Positions 11,928 through 24,809 of a stretch of DNA of 64,000 nt are shown here, piece by piece (position 1 is the first letter of the stretch; each line of letters opens with the position of its first letter). The notes under the pieces are model-generated. The model was not told the origin of the DNA and made no database searches. It saw only the letters and a program-made list of their open reading frames with translations. The stretch spans positions 124,001-188,000 of the forward strand of contig MU623365.1 of the NCBI GenBank assembly GCA_025201765.1, given 5' to 3'. Source of the DNA: Daldinia sp. FL1419. Taxonomy: Eukaryota; Ascomycota; Sordariomycetes; Xylariales; Hypoxylaceae. Made by a program: the position numbers and the translations under genes.

Positions 11928-14900
11928 TTTGTTTAACATAAATAAAAATATAAATAAAAATTTGTTTAATTAGATAGGTTATTTTATTATATAATATATA
12001 TTAAATATTAATTAACACAAAATATTATAAAAATTAATTTTTTTAATAAATATTATATATAATTTATATTATATAAATATTTTTAAATCAAAATGTTTTA
12101 GCCCAAATCTAATATAAATAATTTTAAAAAAAAAATCATTATCCATTAAAATATAAATAAATTTATTAATAATATATTCAAATATTTAAACAATTAAATA
12201 TCTATTACTCAACATACACTTAAAAAAAATTATTAAAATAAAAATTATTTTAAAAGAATTGTATAATTATTATTAATAAACTATTATAACATATATAATA
12301 TCTTATATTCCATCACAACTATAAAGATTTGTTTATCCTCCAAAATCTTCAATAAGAAGATATCCAACTTAATACTAAGGCTCTCCAATTCATACAATTA
12401 AAATATAAAATAAAAAAATAATATCATATAAATAAAAAATGAAATAAAATCTTAGAATAGGTTTGGTAATTTATAGAAAATTATACCCAATATAATATTT
12501 TGGTTAAAAGTTACAGACAAACATATCTATACAATTTCGTACAATCCTAAACTAATATTATTATAAATAAAAATCATATATATTAAATATATTGAAATAT
12601 TTATCCTAAAAAGGTCCAAAAATAATATTATATTATATAGATTAATTATATGGATTTTAATATTCCTAGGTTAAATTTTTTCTAATCATTAGATAGATAT
12701 ATAAAATTGGTAGATTTTAAATTTTAGGTAAGAAGATTTTGTATAAATCTTTTTATATTTAAATTAATTTTATTTATAAATTTATATTTATATTAATATA
12801 TATTCCCATATAATTATTTAGATTTATGTAAGATATTCAACAATCACAACTATCAATACCTTAAAATAATATTTTTGTATAATAATTATATTTAATGTTT
12901 ATCCTTATTTTATTTAGGTAAATTATAAAATAGAAATGTTGTTTTGGACTAGTGCTCAGATTATCCTAATAAATAAAAATCAAATAATAATATTGTATAA
13001 AAATAAAAATAATAATATTTATTACTATTGTTAAGGTATTTGTTTATTGTTTGTTTATTTAATAGGGTTAAATTTAAAAAATATTAAAATTGAATTGTGG
13101 TGGAAGATCTTTCAATTTGGATTTATAGAATGTTGGATTGTAAATATAATTTTATACTTATTTTTGTATAAAATTAATATAATATAATTATTTAAATGTG
13201 AAATGATTAATAATGGTTTTTTTATTCTAGGTGATATAAGTGATTTAATTATTATATATGTAATTTATGGTTTTTTATTTTGGGATAAATTTGTTGAATT
13301 TGTTAAAATTTGGAATAGTTATTTAATTTGAAAATAAAAGAATCAATTTTATATATAATTAGGTATATTATTTGATTTATATAATACAAACAAAAATCCT
13401 AACTATGGGTTTCCAATAAAAAAAGGCTCTAAATCATACAAAACAACAAAATTAATATATGCCCCTTTAGAAAATGTTAAAATCAACAAATTCATAACAC
13501 CAGAAACAATTGAATGGTATGAGGATAAATTAAGGAACCTTAGGTATACTAACAAGTTTCGTACAGAAGAAAATCAAATTCGGCTTTATATTGAAATATA
13601 TTTTTAATTGTAAAATATCGTACAAGCACATATAAAGTTTAAAATAGCACCAAATCTTACACTAATTAAACCACCAACTAATAATATAGAAGCATACATA
13701 TGTAAATATATCTTTTTATATAATAAAACTAATTAAAAATTAAATTTAATTATTAAATTTATTTTAAAATAATTACTTAATATTTAATAATAAAAACCTC
13801 CATAGCAATAAACCACCTTAATATTTTGTATAAGGGATTCAAATTATTTAAGAAGAGGATTATGGTATAGATTTTTAAGTATTAATATATAATATTTGTA
13901 TAGAAGTCTTTACTTCTATAAAGCCTTCTTAATATGATATGCCGGTTTTTTTAGAATTAAATTTAAAAGAGATTTAAGGTTGTTATTATTAATATTTTTA
14001 TTATTATTTTAAATATTTTTTTTTATTTTTTTTTTTAATTTCTTTTTTTATATTTTCTTTAAATGTATGGTTTTTTTTATTTGTACGGATGTTTTAGTTT
14101 AAATTAGCCTGTAATTGTTTGGATTTAGAATTTAATTGATGTATTGGTAAAGGGGATATTGTTGATTTAAAACTATTTTTTTTGTATGGAGATAAAGTAT
14201 TAATAAAATTGTTGTTATTGATAATTAATAATTATTTGATAAATTCTTTTTTAATGGTAATAGTATCTTTAGTGTTATTTTCCCTTTTCGTATAAAATTT
14301 ATATTTTTTTTTAATATGGGGAGTAAATTCTTCTTTTATATTATTAAGGGGTGTATAGAAATAGATGTAAATATAAATAAGTTTATATTTATTAGGTTGG
14401 AATATTAGTAAAGGGGAGTGGAATAAATTGTAAATTGTACAAATAGAACCACTTAAGAAAAGTAAATTAATAAACCCTTTTTTTTGTATAATTCTTTGTT
14501 AATTTTATTTTTTAATTTTTTTTAAACACCTATAAAAAAATAAGATTTGTAAGGTGTAGTTGTATAATATGTTGAATTTAATTTTTTTTAGTTTGATTTA
14601 ACAAATCTTGGGAATAATATTTAATTAATTTAATGGTTTTTATTAGAAATTGTTAATAATATTAAGTATAATATAAATAAGAAAAAGGGGGGAATAATTG
14701 TATAAAATTTTTTATTAGTAGCAATGCATTCCATGTTTTTATAAAGATGAAATTATAATATTTAAATATGGATATTTGGGATAATTATATATTTATTTAT
14801 ATAATTTTTCTTTTTATGTTTTTACCTTATTTTACCTATTTTGTATAAAATATACCTTATATTACTTATTACTAATTAAATAAAATTATATAATTTATTA

Positions 14901-15635
14901 TTATTGGGAAAGGTTATTGTATAAAAAAAGGCAATAATATGGCTAGGGGTATTGTTGTTGTGTTAATTAATAAAAATAAGTTGTGTTGGAGTATCTAATC
15001 TTGTATGAGAAGGAAATTAAAAAGAAAATTTATTTATAAATAAATCTTCATTATTATTAATAATAATAAATATTAGTTAAGGATAATAATAAAATGGATA
15101 ATTAATATTATCAATTATTGATTAAATTTTATTATATGTATAAGTAGGTTTATTATGTTTGTTGGAGTGAGGGTATATCTTTTTTTATATGTAAATAAGT
15201 ATTTTGAAATTTGTACAAATAAATTTAATAAGAAATGGATAAATATGGAGGTTTTTGTATAAAGGAAGGGATAAAATAAGAAAGAAAAAGGGAGAAAATG
15301 AAAGAAGGGATAGATTAAAAGGTTTTCTTAAATATTAGTTTAAAATTAGCTTAGGCATATTTTAAAATTAAAAAATAATATAATATATTATATGAATTAA
15401 TAATTAAATAAGTATATTATTTAAGATTTGAAACTATAATATTATAATTAATAATATATAAGAAATTGGAAATATTATATATATTTTATAATTATATTAA
15501 AATTATATAAGAAAAATGAATTTATATATTAAGAAAAATATATTTTATTATTTTGTTATTTTATATAATATTTCCCCTTTTTTTAAAAAATTCTTTATTT
15601 TAAAATTTTTAACATTTTTCTTTCCTTTTACAATT

Positions 15636-15707
15636 ATTTTAATAATATTAATATTAATAATATTAATAATATTAATAATATTAATAATATTAATAATAAT
15701 ATTATAA
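15636..15707. repeat. AATATT/AATAAT microsatellite
   Basis: Short tandem run of TTAATAATA-type units inside the A+T-rich element. A 63-codon open frame spans it but is only low-complexity Leu/Ile sequence. Confidence 0.65.
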
Positions 15708-16496
15708 AATCTTTATATAAAATGAATCTTATATTATATAAATAATTATTAATATATAAATATATAAGAATAATAAATTATATCTTAATCAAACCCTTAT
15801 TCCTTTATTAATCTAGGAACTTTAAGTATAATATATTCTTACCCATCCCTTATACAAATTCTAATATTATAATAAGAAGTTTCTTAAGAAAGGTAAAGTA
15901 GTTTGGACGAATTAATTGTCCGGTAAGGTGTGGGTTCTCTTATATTCTTTCTTATTGGAGGGTAAGAAATAGTTTTGTATTATTTTAATAAAGTTTAATG
16001 TACTATTTTAATTATGTTTAATAACTTTGTAATTATTATATAAAGATTTATTTGCCTTGGGTAAGTTATAATAACAAAACCAAATTATATTAATGTTTTT
16101 TTTATTGTAAGTTGTAGTATTACCGTTCTAATACCTTACCAGACTTATTAAAAGCAATTTATATAATATTTGGATAGTTATAATAAACCTTTCCCAATTT
16201 ATATTAAACTATTAAATTATTTTAATAATTGCTATATTAAGTGTAAATTCCAAGATCACATTATTAAATACAATATATAAAATAATGATTTGGATGATAA
16301 TAAATTTTTTAATTTACACCAGTAATGGCACGTATAATAGCACTGCCCTTCTAAAACCTTATTTCCTCCTCCTAAAACAAATTTTAAAAAAAATCTAATT
16401 AAATTAGATTAATTATTATTAAAAGATTAAAAATATTTATATATTTATATAATTAATTAAATTATTATAATTAATTAAATAATTAATTATATAAAT

Positions 16497-16565
16497 TTTT
16501 ATTTATATTAAATAAATTTTTATTTATATTTTTAATTTTATTGGTTTTACACTAATGGGCCATTA
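16497..16565 (-). repeat. Right terminal inverted repeat
   Basis: Inverted copy of 11859-11927. Its transitions relative to the left copy are all towards A+T, five of seven in CpA/TpG context. It is followed by TA at 16566-16567. Confidence 0.72.
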
Positions 16566-16567
16566 TA

Positions 16568-17727
16568 TATAAGGGGATATTATGTAGGTAAAGTGGGGTG
16601 TAGAGTATCAGGACGGCGCAGAGAGTCTTTGCCAAGAACATTGCGGTGGATCTTCACTATCATTCCACGTTCCACATGTTAACGGCCTAGGAAATATGGC
16701 GCTGGAGGCTCGTTATAGCCTGCATGATGATATGCGTACCTATCATAGTGTCGATTCGGGGCTCGCAAGATGCAGGAGAAACGCAAGATTACTTTAGTGC
16801 ATCTGAGGTCTTGCATTACGTATGGATACTCTATATGCAACCGTAACTTCTTGGCGCCATCTTAGTATTGGATAGTATAGGAGAGCCGCGCGTCCAGGTT
16901 ACATTAGCCATGGTATTAGATCAAAACCCAGCGAGACTACACACGATGCTTTTTGCTAATGCTATTCAGTGAAAATTAAGGGCTTGGAGCTATGATAATC
17001 TATCGTAAAGAGAATTTAAAGCGTGAGGAAGGTAAACCTGGTTCAACAACTAGGTTAGGTTAGTATGTTAGGCGCGGGGAGTTACCTCCACGGAGCCAAC
17101 GTCTCTTTTAGGGGTTAAGGGCTTCGTTTTATTTGTATCTCCCTATTCGACATTTTAAATGAAGAAACCAAGTTTCCAATTAAGAGAAATCGTGTAATCT
17201 AGTGTAATAGAAGACTTAACCAGTCACTCGTAGTCGCCAACCAATAATGGAAGCGGCGTGCAAGACAATAGAATTAATATATCAGAATCCAGCTAGGTAT
17301 CTCACAACTCGTAGTTGAACATGCTTGACAACTCTATAATTTAATTGGATTATGTAAAAAAACCATGACACGCGACTCTCAAGTCCATCTGCAATGAAAC
17401 CGTTTAGGTAGATGTCTGTTTTGGCTCAAGCCAGCCTTTGGCATCACTGCGATTTCAACCGCTGCCATCTCATTGGCTATCGATACCTACCAATCTTGGA
17501 TGCAATGCCGAAGCGGGCAGGGTCCTCTGATATGATTTGATATTAGATCCCTGGGTGAATCTGTGAAGATCCCACGAGTTAGCGGGAGGGGGTCCCCGGC
17601 GAGGCCAATTTAGGAGGGTGCCATTAGGGACAAAGGAGAAGATACTGCCGCGATCTTGCGTGATAGCGACTCTTGCCAACGCTCCGAATTGGCGGTCACT
17701 GATCAGCGGCGTGGATCATAACATAGG
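16568..17727. other. Gene-free region right of the A+T-rich element
   Basis: Base composition returns to normal within a few tens of bases of 16,565. No supported gene. The right part is the upstream region of the intradiol dioxygenase gene. Confidence 0.5.
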
Positions 17728-17737
17728 TATATATAAA
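17728..17737 (+). promoter_or_regulatory. TATA box of the intradiol dioxygenase gene
   Basis: TATATATAAA, 137-146 nt upstream of the ATG at 17874. Assigned by sequence and position. Confidence 0.5.
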
Positions 17738-17873
17738 CCGCGGTTGAAGATATAAAGATGCTGCTTCCTCCATATTATCCACGTCTGGTCTCGTTCGTTC
17801 GAGCCAAGACTTTCGCTCTTTCCACATTGTTTCAGTGCCTTGAGCTTTCAAGGCTCCTCAAGTTTAGTTCGCG

Positions 17874-19174
17874 ATGGTTAACCTCCGCACGATCACCGCT
17901 TCCTTGGCGGTCTCCTCTTTCATCGGATATGCTGTCGCCCATCCTGGTGACAGCGAAGAGGTAGTCAAGTACGAGAGATCCATGCACAAGCATGCTCAGG
18001 CCGGGGCCCGTCGCGCTATCGTTAGTTACGGCACGACTCCCAGTACTGCCGCTTTAAAAGCTCGAGCAGTTGCTCGCCGTGCCGCTACGGCTCAGAGTCT
18101 CCGTGAAAAGCGTGGTCTTAATGACAGTAGGTAACCTTGAGACATATGGAAAGCTATCGTCACTAACTTCATATTAGAGCGCATGAAGTCTAAGAGAGGT
18201 CAAGCTGAGCTTGAAAAATACCTGAACGTCACACACGACACCACGGAGCTTGGTTACAACTTGGATACCCCTCTGGACGTAATCTTCGATTCTAATTCGA
18301 CCGCGGCTCTCGTTCCTGAAGTTACTATTGGTCCCTACTGGGTGGCGGGAGAGTTAATCCGGGTACGTTAAACATCTAGTTTTAATTAATCCAGCCTTCT
18401 CACCATGAAACATACCTTTCTTCAGCGCTAACCTAATAAATGTAGACTGATGTTACCGAGAACCAAGCTGGAGTACCCCTTCACTTGGACTTGCAGTTCA
18501 TTGATGTCAACACACTCAAAGCTCTGCCTAACTTACTGATCGACATCTGGCACTGCAATGCCACGGGTGTATACTCAGGTGTCTCCTTAATGGGACAGGG
18601 TGGTCTTAACACCACTCACGGCCGTGGAATTCAAACCACCGATGACGACGGTGTAGTCCAGTTTGATACTATCTTCCCTGGTCACTACACCGGCCGCACG
18701 CCCCATATCCACCTCATGAGCACCGAAAACGCCACCGTACTTCCTAACAATACCTACATTACGGATGGCAAGCCCAACCACATCGGCCAGCTCTTCTTCG
18801 ACCAGAGCCTCATCACCGAAGTAGAAAAGCTCGAGCCCTACAACACCAATACCCAGCGCCTAACCCTCAACTCCCAAGACGGAATCGACGCACAGACCTC
18901 TACGGCCGAGTACGACCCCTTTGTTGATTACGTCCTTCTTGGCAGCGAGCTCCAGGACGGCCTCTTGGCTTACCTTACCGTCTTTGTCGACACCAAGGCA
19001 AACCAGACTGCCTACGCTCACCCTGCTGCTCACTACTACGAGGGAGGTGGTGTTGCTTCTCCTGGCGGTGGTTTCCCCGGTGGCCCGGGCGGTCCTGGTG
19101 GCCCTGGTGGTCCTGGCGGACCGCCCGGCGGCTCGTTCCCCCCTCCCCCGCCTAACAGCACCACTGCCCCCTGA
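17874..19174 (+). CDS. Secreted intradiol ring-cleavage dioxygenase
   Basis: Non-haem Fe(III) dioxygenase family that opens catechol-type rings between the two hydroxyls. This extracellular fungal subgroup may act on plant phenolics. Exons 17874-18126, 18178-18362 and 18446-19174 join in matching phase, 388 residues. Signal peptide is about residues 1-22 (ends AVAHP), followed by a basic pro-region with Arg/Ala pairs. The catalytic domain shows VTIGPYWV (Tyr ligand), then FPGHYTGRTPHIHL, which carries the second Tyr and two His ligands. Several N-glycosylation sequons support secretion. The C-terminus ends in a collagen-like Gly-Pro-Gly run and a PPPPP stretch, a low-complexity tail common in this subgroup. 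It is isolated: 1.3 kb from the A+T-rich element and over 5 kb from the next gene. Confidence 0.93.
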
Positions 19175-22100
19175 AGGGCGCTTGGATCATCCGTCTTCCG
19201 TAGATAATGGAAGTTGATTAAAGAAGATAGCCTAGGAGGTGCTCTTTGTATCTAGTGCGCAGTGGCTATTGCGAGTCACTGGCCCCAAAAATGAGACTGT
19301 CGTTACTGTTGCACTTTCTGCAGTTGTTCAAAGTTCTTAGCTACTGGGCACTTGGATAAAATTTAATCCCTTATTTCAATTCGACGTAGTTATAAGAGGT
19401 GGATACGCTTCGTATGGCCTGTCTACGATACCATCCCCTTTCAGTAGTTATATAGAGGATTCAATGTCTTCCATAATATCCGGTCATTATTATATTGATT
19501 AACGCGTTGTTCCATTTTACGCTTGAACCAGAGCGCATATGAGAGTAAGCATCGTGGACCTTTATATTGTTCATGTATGATACGATATGAGTTGACCTAT
19601 TGCAATATATCTATAGTTAATGTATGACAATTAAAGGTTCCTGGCCCAATTGAGGCTTAAAATTATCTACTCGTCCCTGATTCAACCTCGTATAACATTC
19701 TTCAAGGGAGGTAAACCGGTTTTCTTTCGCCTCAAAGTAGCAAACAGAAAATAACTACATGCATAGATTATCCATACCTGTAGTTTCGTAGTCTCCCCAA
19801 TAACTATATGAGAGATAACGTTCCACTCAATGGGGCCGCTTTACTAATTGGTAAGTAGACCGAGCGCGGAGAAGTCACCTGGATGGCAAGGGTGGTCATG
19901 AGGGCCACTTCTAGACTAGGGCTGTACAATTAAGGGATAGCCGTTTTCAAAGTGGAAATCGGGCACTTATACTCTGGGATTATAAGGCCACTTGATTAGG
20001 AATAGACGAGAATGACGAATAGTCGTAACGTGGTCTGCACTCAACTAGGGCTAACCCTCAAATTTACTTACAACTTGGACCGTTTTCAGCGTACGACGAG
20101 ACGTAACGTAATTTTAAAGGGTAATTTGTGCTACATAGAGTTCGGATTAGTAACGTAAACGTCGTTGAGACGGTTGTAGTTGGGATATTCTTATTGAATT
20201 AACTGGGGAGCAATGGTGTTTGGTCGCTCACGACTGTGTCAACAAAATTTCACCTCGGTACACCGCTTCGACTGTTTGATCCCTTTGGCCCCATCATTGG
20301 GCTAGAATGGCCTGTAATTGTTGCTGAAGGCACTTCGGCATTTGCATCTATATATATTTACCGAGGACGCATTCTATCATCAAATGGCGAGCCTCCCAGA
20401 TAAGGTCATTTTGCATGTGGCGTGTACAACCACACTCCTGTATGTTACCTCGCTTATTTTTGAGCAACTCGAATGGTCTGTGTCTATATCTAAACTGTCG
20501 ATCGTCAAGGCTCTAACGAATGGAAAATACCCGCGGCTAAGAAAGGGTGTGATATATTTGGAAAATGGATGGTGACTACTCCATAATGTGACACTTATTA
20601 GGCAGGCAGTAGACGATGCAAAGTGATTAACGACAATATCATTCGCCCTGTTCGATGAATTTCTTGTAATGACAGATCAATTACAAGGCTGGACACGGAC
20701 GAGTGATTTAGTCTCTACTAAGCGAAGAACAAGAGCTTAGGAACCAAGGCATTTGGAATAGGCAATGCCCTGCTTAGAACACAAGAACACAGAGTAGGCT
20801 TAAAGGCGAATACATAACCCAAACGTGCTGCGGGGCTATTCGAGTATTTCGGGGGAAAGCATGTAGAAGACATGATTTGATACGCTTTACAAATTCATAT
20901 GTAGTAATGTCTACCAAGGTGGACTCCTGAAGGGTAGGAGTATCCGTATATTAACTAACCTAGTAAATGTTTGTCGATAATAATAGAACTAATTATCTGT
21001 GGCTCGTAGTGAGTACCTAGACAAATAAGCCAGACGAAATTTTAGAGAACACCAGGGCAATCACGCGGCTTTCCAGCATAAGACCAGGGTTATAAGCATT
21101 AGCACCAACGTATGTGTGCGGGTCAGGATCCTTGTTGACCTATGGTCTGATAACGATTCTTCTACTTGGTCAAATTCGGGGATTATCTATAAGAGAAATA
21201 ATATGCCTTTTCTACCTGTTTATACTCGTCAAAATCTCCCTATAACTGTGACAGAGCGAAGTAGATAGTACCGGCCGACAAATTCGGGTCGTCGAGCGGA
21301 TATTCGGGACCCACACCGATGAGATGCTGTTGAGCCCATTTTCTTGGCTTTCCCGGTGGTGCCCCGATAACACTTCGGTCAATGAGCTAGGGGGTGCAAC
21401 CCCATAGAATAATCCCATGGAAATGGGCGGAAACAAGTTGGGAAAGTGACCGACCACTACGATATTCTCCTCGGTGTGCTTATCTTTTGCGTTTCCGCGG
21501 ATCCTCGTGTTGTTATAATTCTATACGAGTGATGGATATTTTCGTGGCCCCTTTCCGGGTTATTCGTGTACAAGTCACAAATGAAAAATATATTATATTT
21601 AACTCAACTAGCTGTAGATCATATAAAGGAATTGACTAATCATAGATGACATGTGATCCAATGCACCTATAAAATATATCAACTACGCAGACAATCTAGC
21701 AAGGAATCTCCAATTTCATATAACACACCCAAGGACCAAGGTTAGCTGTATAGTAATTAGGTACACACGTTCTTTTATTCTCGAATTAAACCCGAAACTA
21801 CGAAATCACGAAATTAAGATACTTGTGTACCACGGCTAATCAAGAGCTGAGATATCTCGATCTCGGCGTCGGAAGGCTCGGGGAGAGAATTGGAGCGTAG
21901 TAACTATCCGAGACACCGTTCGCTCGTAAGCCAATAGACTGGTTTTCTCAATCTTAAAAATATGCATTGCCCCGCCAACAAAGCTGCGTAAAGGAGGTAA
22001 ATGGGAAAATTAATGCGAAATAGCTCGAAACGTACAGGACACCATTAAACGTTACGCTACGAACCTCCAACAAACGTTATTGTAAGCGCCCCGAGAAGCA

Positions 22101-24809
22101 CGTTGATATCAGATCCACGGGTCGCGATAATGCATGGAAGATGCTTATTTATTGAATGCCCTGTCAAAGTCAAGTCGATAATTGCGATGTCATCATTACA
22201 TTGCTACGTACCGACGTGGAGAAGATGAGACGTGATTGGTAGAAATTGATGGTGGGTCAACTCGTTTATGCACGAGGCAAGACAAGCTTTTTTAAGGCGT
22301 CCAGCGCGACAAGCTTTTGTTCTGGGCCGGTCTGTTTCAACTTCAGATCATAAAGTTGCCCATAGCACCTCTAAAGTATATTATACATTTGAGATTTCAC
22401 TTTTCAGATATTATTAATCGTATAAATATGTGATTATAGGTAGCACAACGAGTATCTTCTACAGTTGCGGATGAAGAGGGTAGTTACTTCAATTGGTCCT
22501 GACGCTAGGATTTCCCTTTACCCGTCTTAATATGCCAATAAGCATAAGTAATGCAACGAACAGCTGAGATGTGAATTAGTATTCTTTCCTAAGAATCCTA
22601 ATGATCCTAAGCTCGGTCTTCTATCTTTCAGGTCCCACAAAGCGCCCAACTAACATTGAAATAATCCTAGTCTTGTCGAAAGCCGTGGGTTTTAGGGCAT
22701 CCGGCAGCCCGAGAGAAAATCTGACAGGGGTTTGTATCGAAGCGATGCTGATCAGGATCCGTAGTGCGTGCCTGACAAGTATGTATTCTTCCTATGCATC
22801 GTCTGTCTTTTGTCTCCGTGGCTTATGAGAACTATTCTTGTATCAATGGATGACACACATACAATACTTCAATACTACACATAATACAATTTGAATCCTA
22901 AACGCTGTAGTCTAGAGCCGAACGTCGGTTTACTCGTATATTCGAATCCCTTTTACAACGCCTACATAATCCATCGAGTACATAAAGTACATACCCTGCT
23001 GCAAGGACCTAATGCAGCCGTCTCCCATTTCTTCGGGCTCGTACTGGAGAATACCCACGTACAGTACGATACCTAAATTCTGCATGTACCGATTTAGTCT
23101 GTGCGCTAATGGGGTTCTAATGGGGTTAAATGGATCACACAGAAACACATTACTAACGCCTAGCTACGTAACGATCTAACGGAATCAGGTCCTACATGTA
23201 CCATGCCATACTTAATACGGTCCTCGTTACTTCTATATAAATGCCGTATGTAGTAAGAGCCATATAGGTTTTATCGGTCGTATCACGTAGCCACTTAGAC
23301 GTTCGGTAACATAAAGCAGTGTACATAAGTAGGGGACGTGTTAGCACACCAAACTTGGATTATTGTTTGCTTAACCTATCAGTGTAGGAATAAGCCCCAG
23401 TGTGCAACCAATAATGCGACAAATAAATGGTGTAGTATCTACCCAGGTACCTTACTTGGGTACATCCATATTACCTTGGTTGCTTGTATTGTACTAGGTT
23501 AGATAATTTGTACTAACACACCTAACGCCTGAGCTTGCAGGCTTGCTTGTAAAGTATTGCATAGAGGAAGAAGTCCGACAGGAAAAAAAAACCAAAAAAA
23601 AACAAAAAACCCTCGCTTCTCTCAGCTGATAATTGAAATGGGTCCCTTTTTTTTTTCCTTTCCTTTCCTTCCTCCCCCATCCCTGCCAACAATTGTATTC
23701 CCCTGGGTCCCCCTATTATCTCATTTTCTTTTCCCCAATTTCCACCCCCCAAACTTGCCAAGAACATCTTTTCTCATCGTCTTCCCGCCTTACCATACAT
23801 CCTAGCCCATCCCTCCATTGCCTTACAACAATTATCTACTACCTACCACCACCTAAACTACCTCTTGTCCCTCCCGCGTCATTCGCGTTCCTGTTCCTGA
23901 GAACATTTTTGCCCTCTTTCCCTTCTTCGTTGTTTCAAAAACATTTCTTGGTATCAATCGTAATGTCTCAACCATCTCTCAAAATAGTATAATGATTATA
24001 AGAGCATGTGTATGTCTTGGACCCCTTTTCTTTGAATGTCCTAATGTCTCCAGTAGTTCTGCCAATTTCGTCATTTAACTTGTTATTTCTGTCCCTTTTT
24101 TCCCCGCTGCCGAGAGGTTGTTTATTATAGCGATTATTATAGCGATTGAAAATCTTCTTGGCACCAGCCGAACCCTCTTTAGAATCCCTTGGCACACAGC
24201 GGCTGACGTCTACTTTACAGCACTCCAAACCGTCCGGAATGTCGTGTACGTCGCCAAGAAAAAGCTTCTTTTTTTCTTTTTCCATTCTGCTGGGCACTGC
24301 CAAGCAGATAATGGGTCATCAACAAAAAAAGCTTAGCAGCCTGTGGTGGTTGTTGGTTGGCCGAATGATTGATGTTAAAAATGCTTGTTGATTGACGGTC
24401 CATCGTTGATGAGAATCGACGGTGCCGGGTAGTGTGTCGCCGGTGCATTTGCCATCGCTGCATCGCTCCTCGTCGTGCGACGTAACATTCTGCCTGAAGT
24501 GCAATTCTTGTCAATTTCGCCGTGTCTCATCTACTTTTGCTGTCTCTCATCAATGCTATACATCGTCGTCGCCGTCGCCAGTCTCAACTAAGTTTGACCC
24601 GTGCACTTAATCGAGTTGATAGGTTGGGTTGATTGCAAGCATCATACTAATACTCGAGTAGACTGTTATTCAGCAATCCCAGTTGGACGGGTGGTCATTC
24701 GGTTCCTAGTACTATCCTCAGGAATATTACTGCGTTATCTGTAGGTGCCAAAACTTGAGGAATAGGGAGTATATCGGAAGAATAAAACCATACTTACACG
24801 TTGTGACAG
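19175..24809. other. Large intergenic region
   Basis: About 5.6 kb with no supported gene; scattered open frames of 60-85 codons lack protein-like composition. 23,580-23,960 is a poly-A then strongly pyrimidine-rich (CT) stretch. In filamentous fungi such tracts often lie just upstream of transcription starts, so the RING gene at 24.8 kb may have its promoter here and a long leader. One or more upstream exons of that gene may fall between about 24,200 and 24,740. Confidence 0.5.

Larger units (their letters stand above)
11859..16565. mobile_element. RIP-degraded TIR transposon forming an A+T-rich island (Tc1/mariner-like ends)
   Basis: A 4.7-kb block of almost pure A+T whose composition changes abruptly at both edges. 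The edges are inverted repeats: 11866-11927 matches the reverse complement of 16497-16558 at about 55 of 62 positions, counted by eye. All mismatches are C/T or G/A, as expected of RIP. The outermost bases (CAGTG.. on the left, TAATG.. inverted on the right) abut TA on both sides (11857-11858, 16566-16567), as in Tc1/mariner elements. No coding frame survives. At 4.7 kb it is longer than usual for that superfamily, so nested insertions or another TIR family are possible. The island with inverted ends is seen directly. RIP and the superfamily are inferred. Confidence 0.72.

Noticed and set aside
15516..15707. Hydrophobic 63-codon frame inside the A+T-rich element
   Set aside because: Only Leu/Ile/Phe low-complexity translation of a microsatellite, no homology expected.
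23557..23992. Open frames of 82 and 119 codons in the CT-rich tract
   Set aside because: Peptides are Pro/Phe/Ser/Leu low complexity following from the pyrimidine run; more like a promoter/leader tract.
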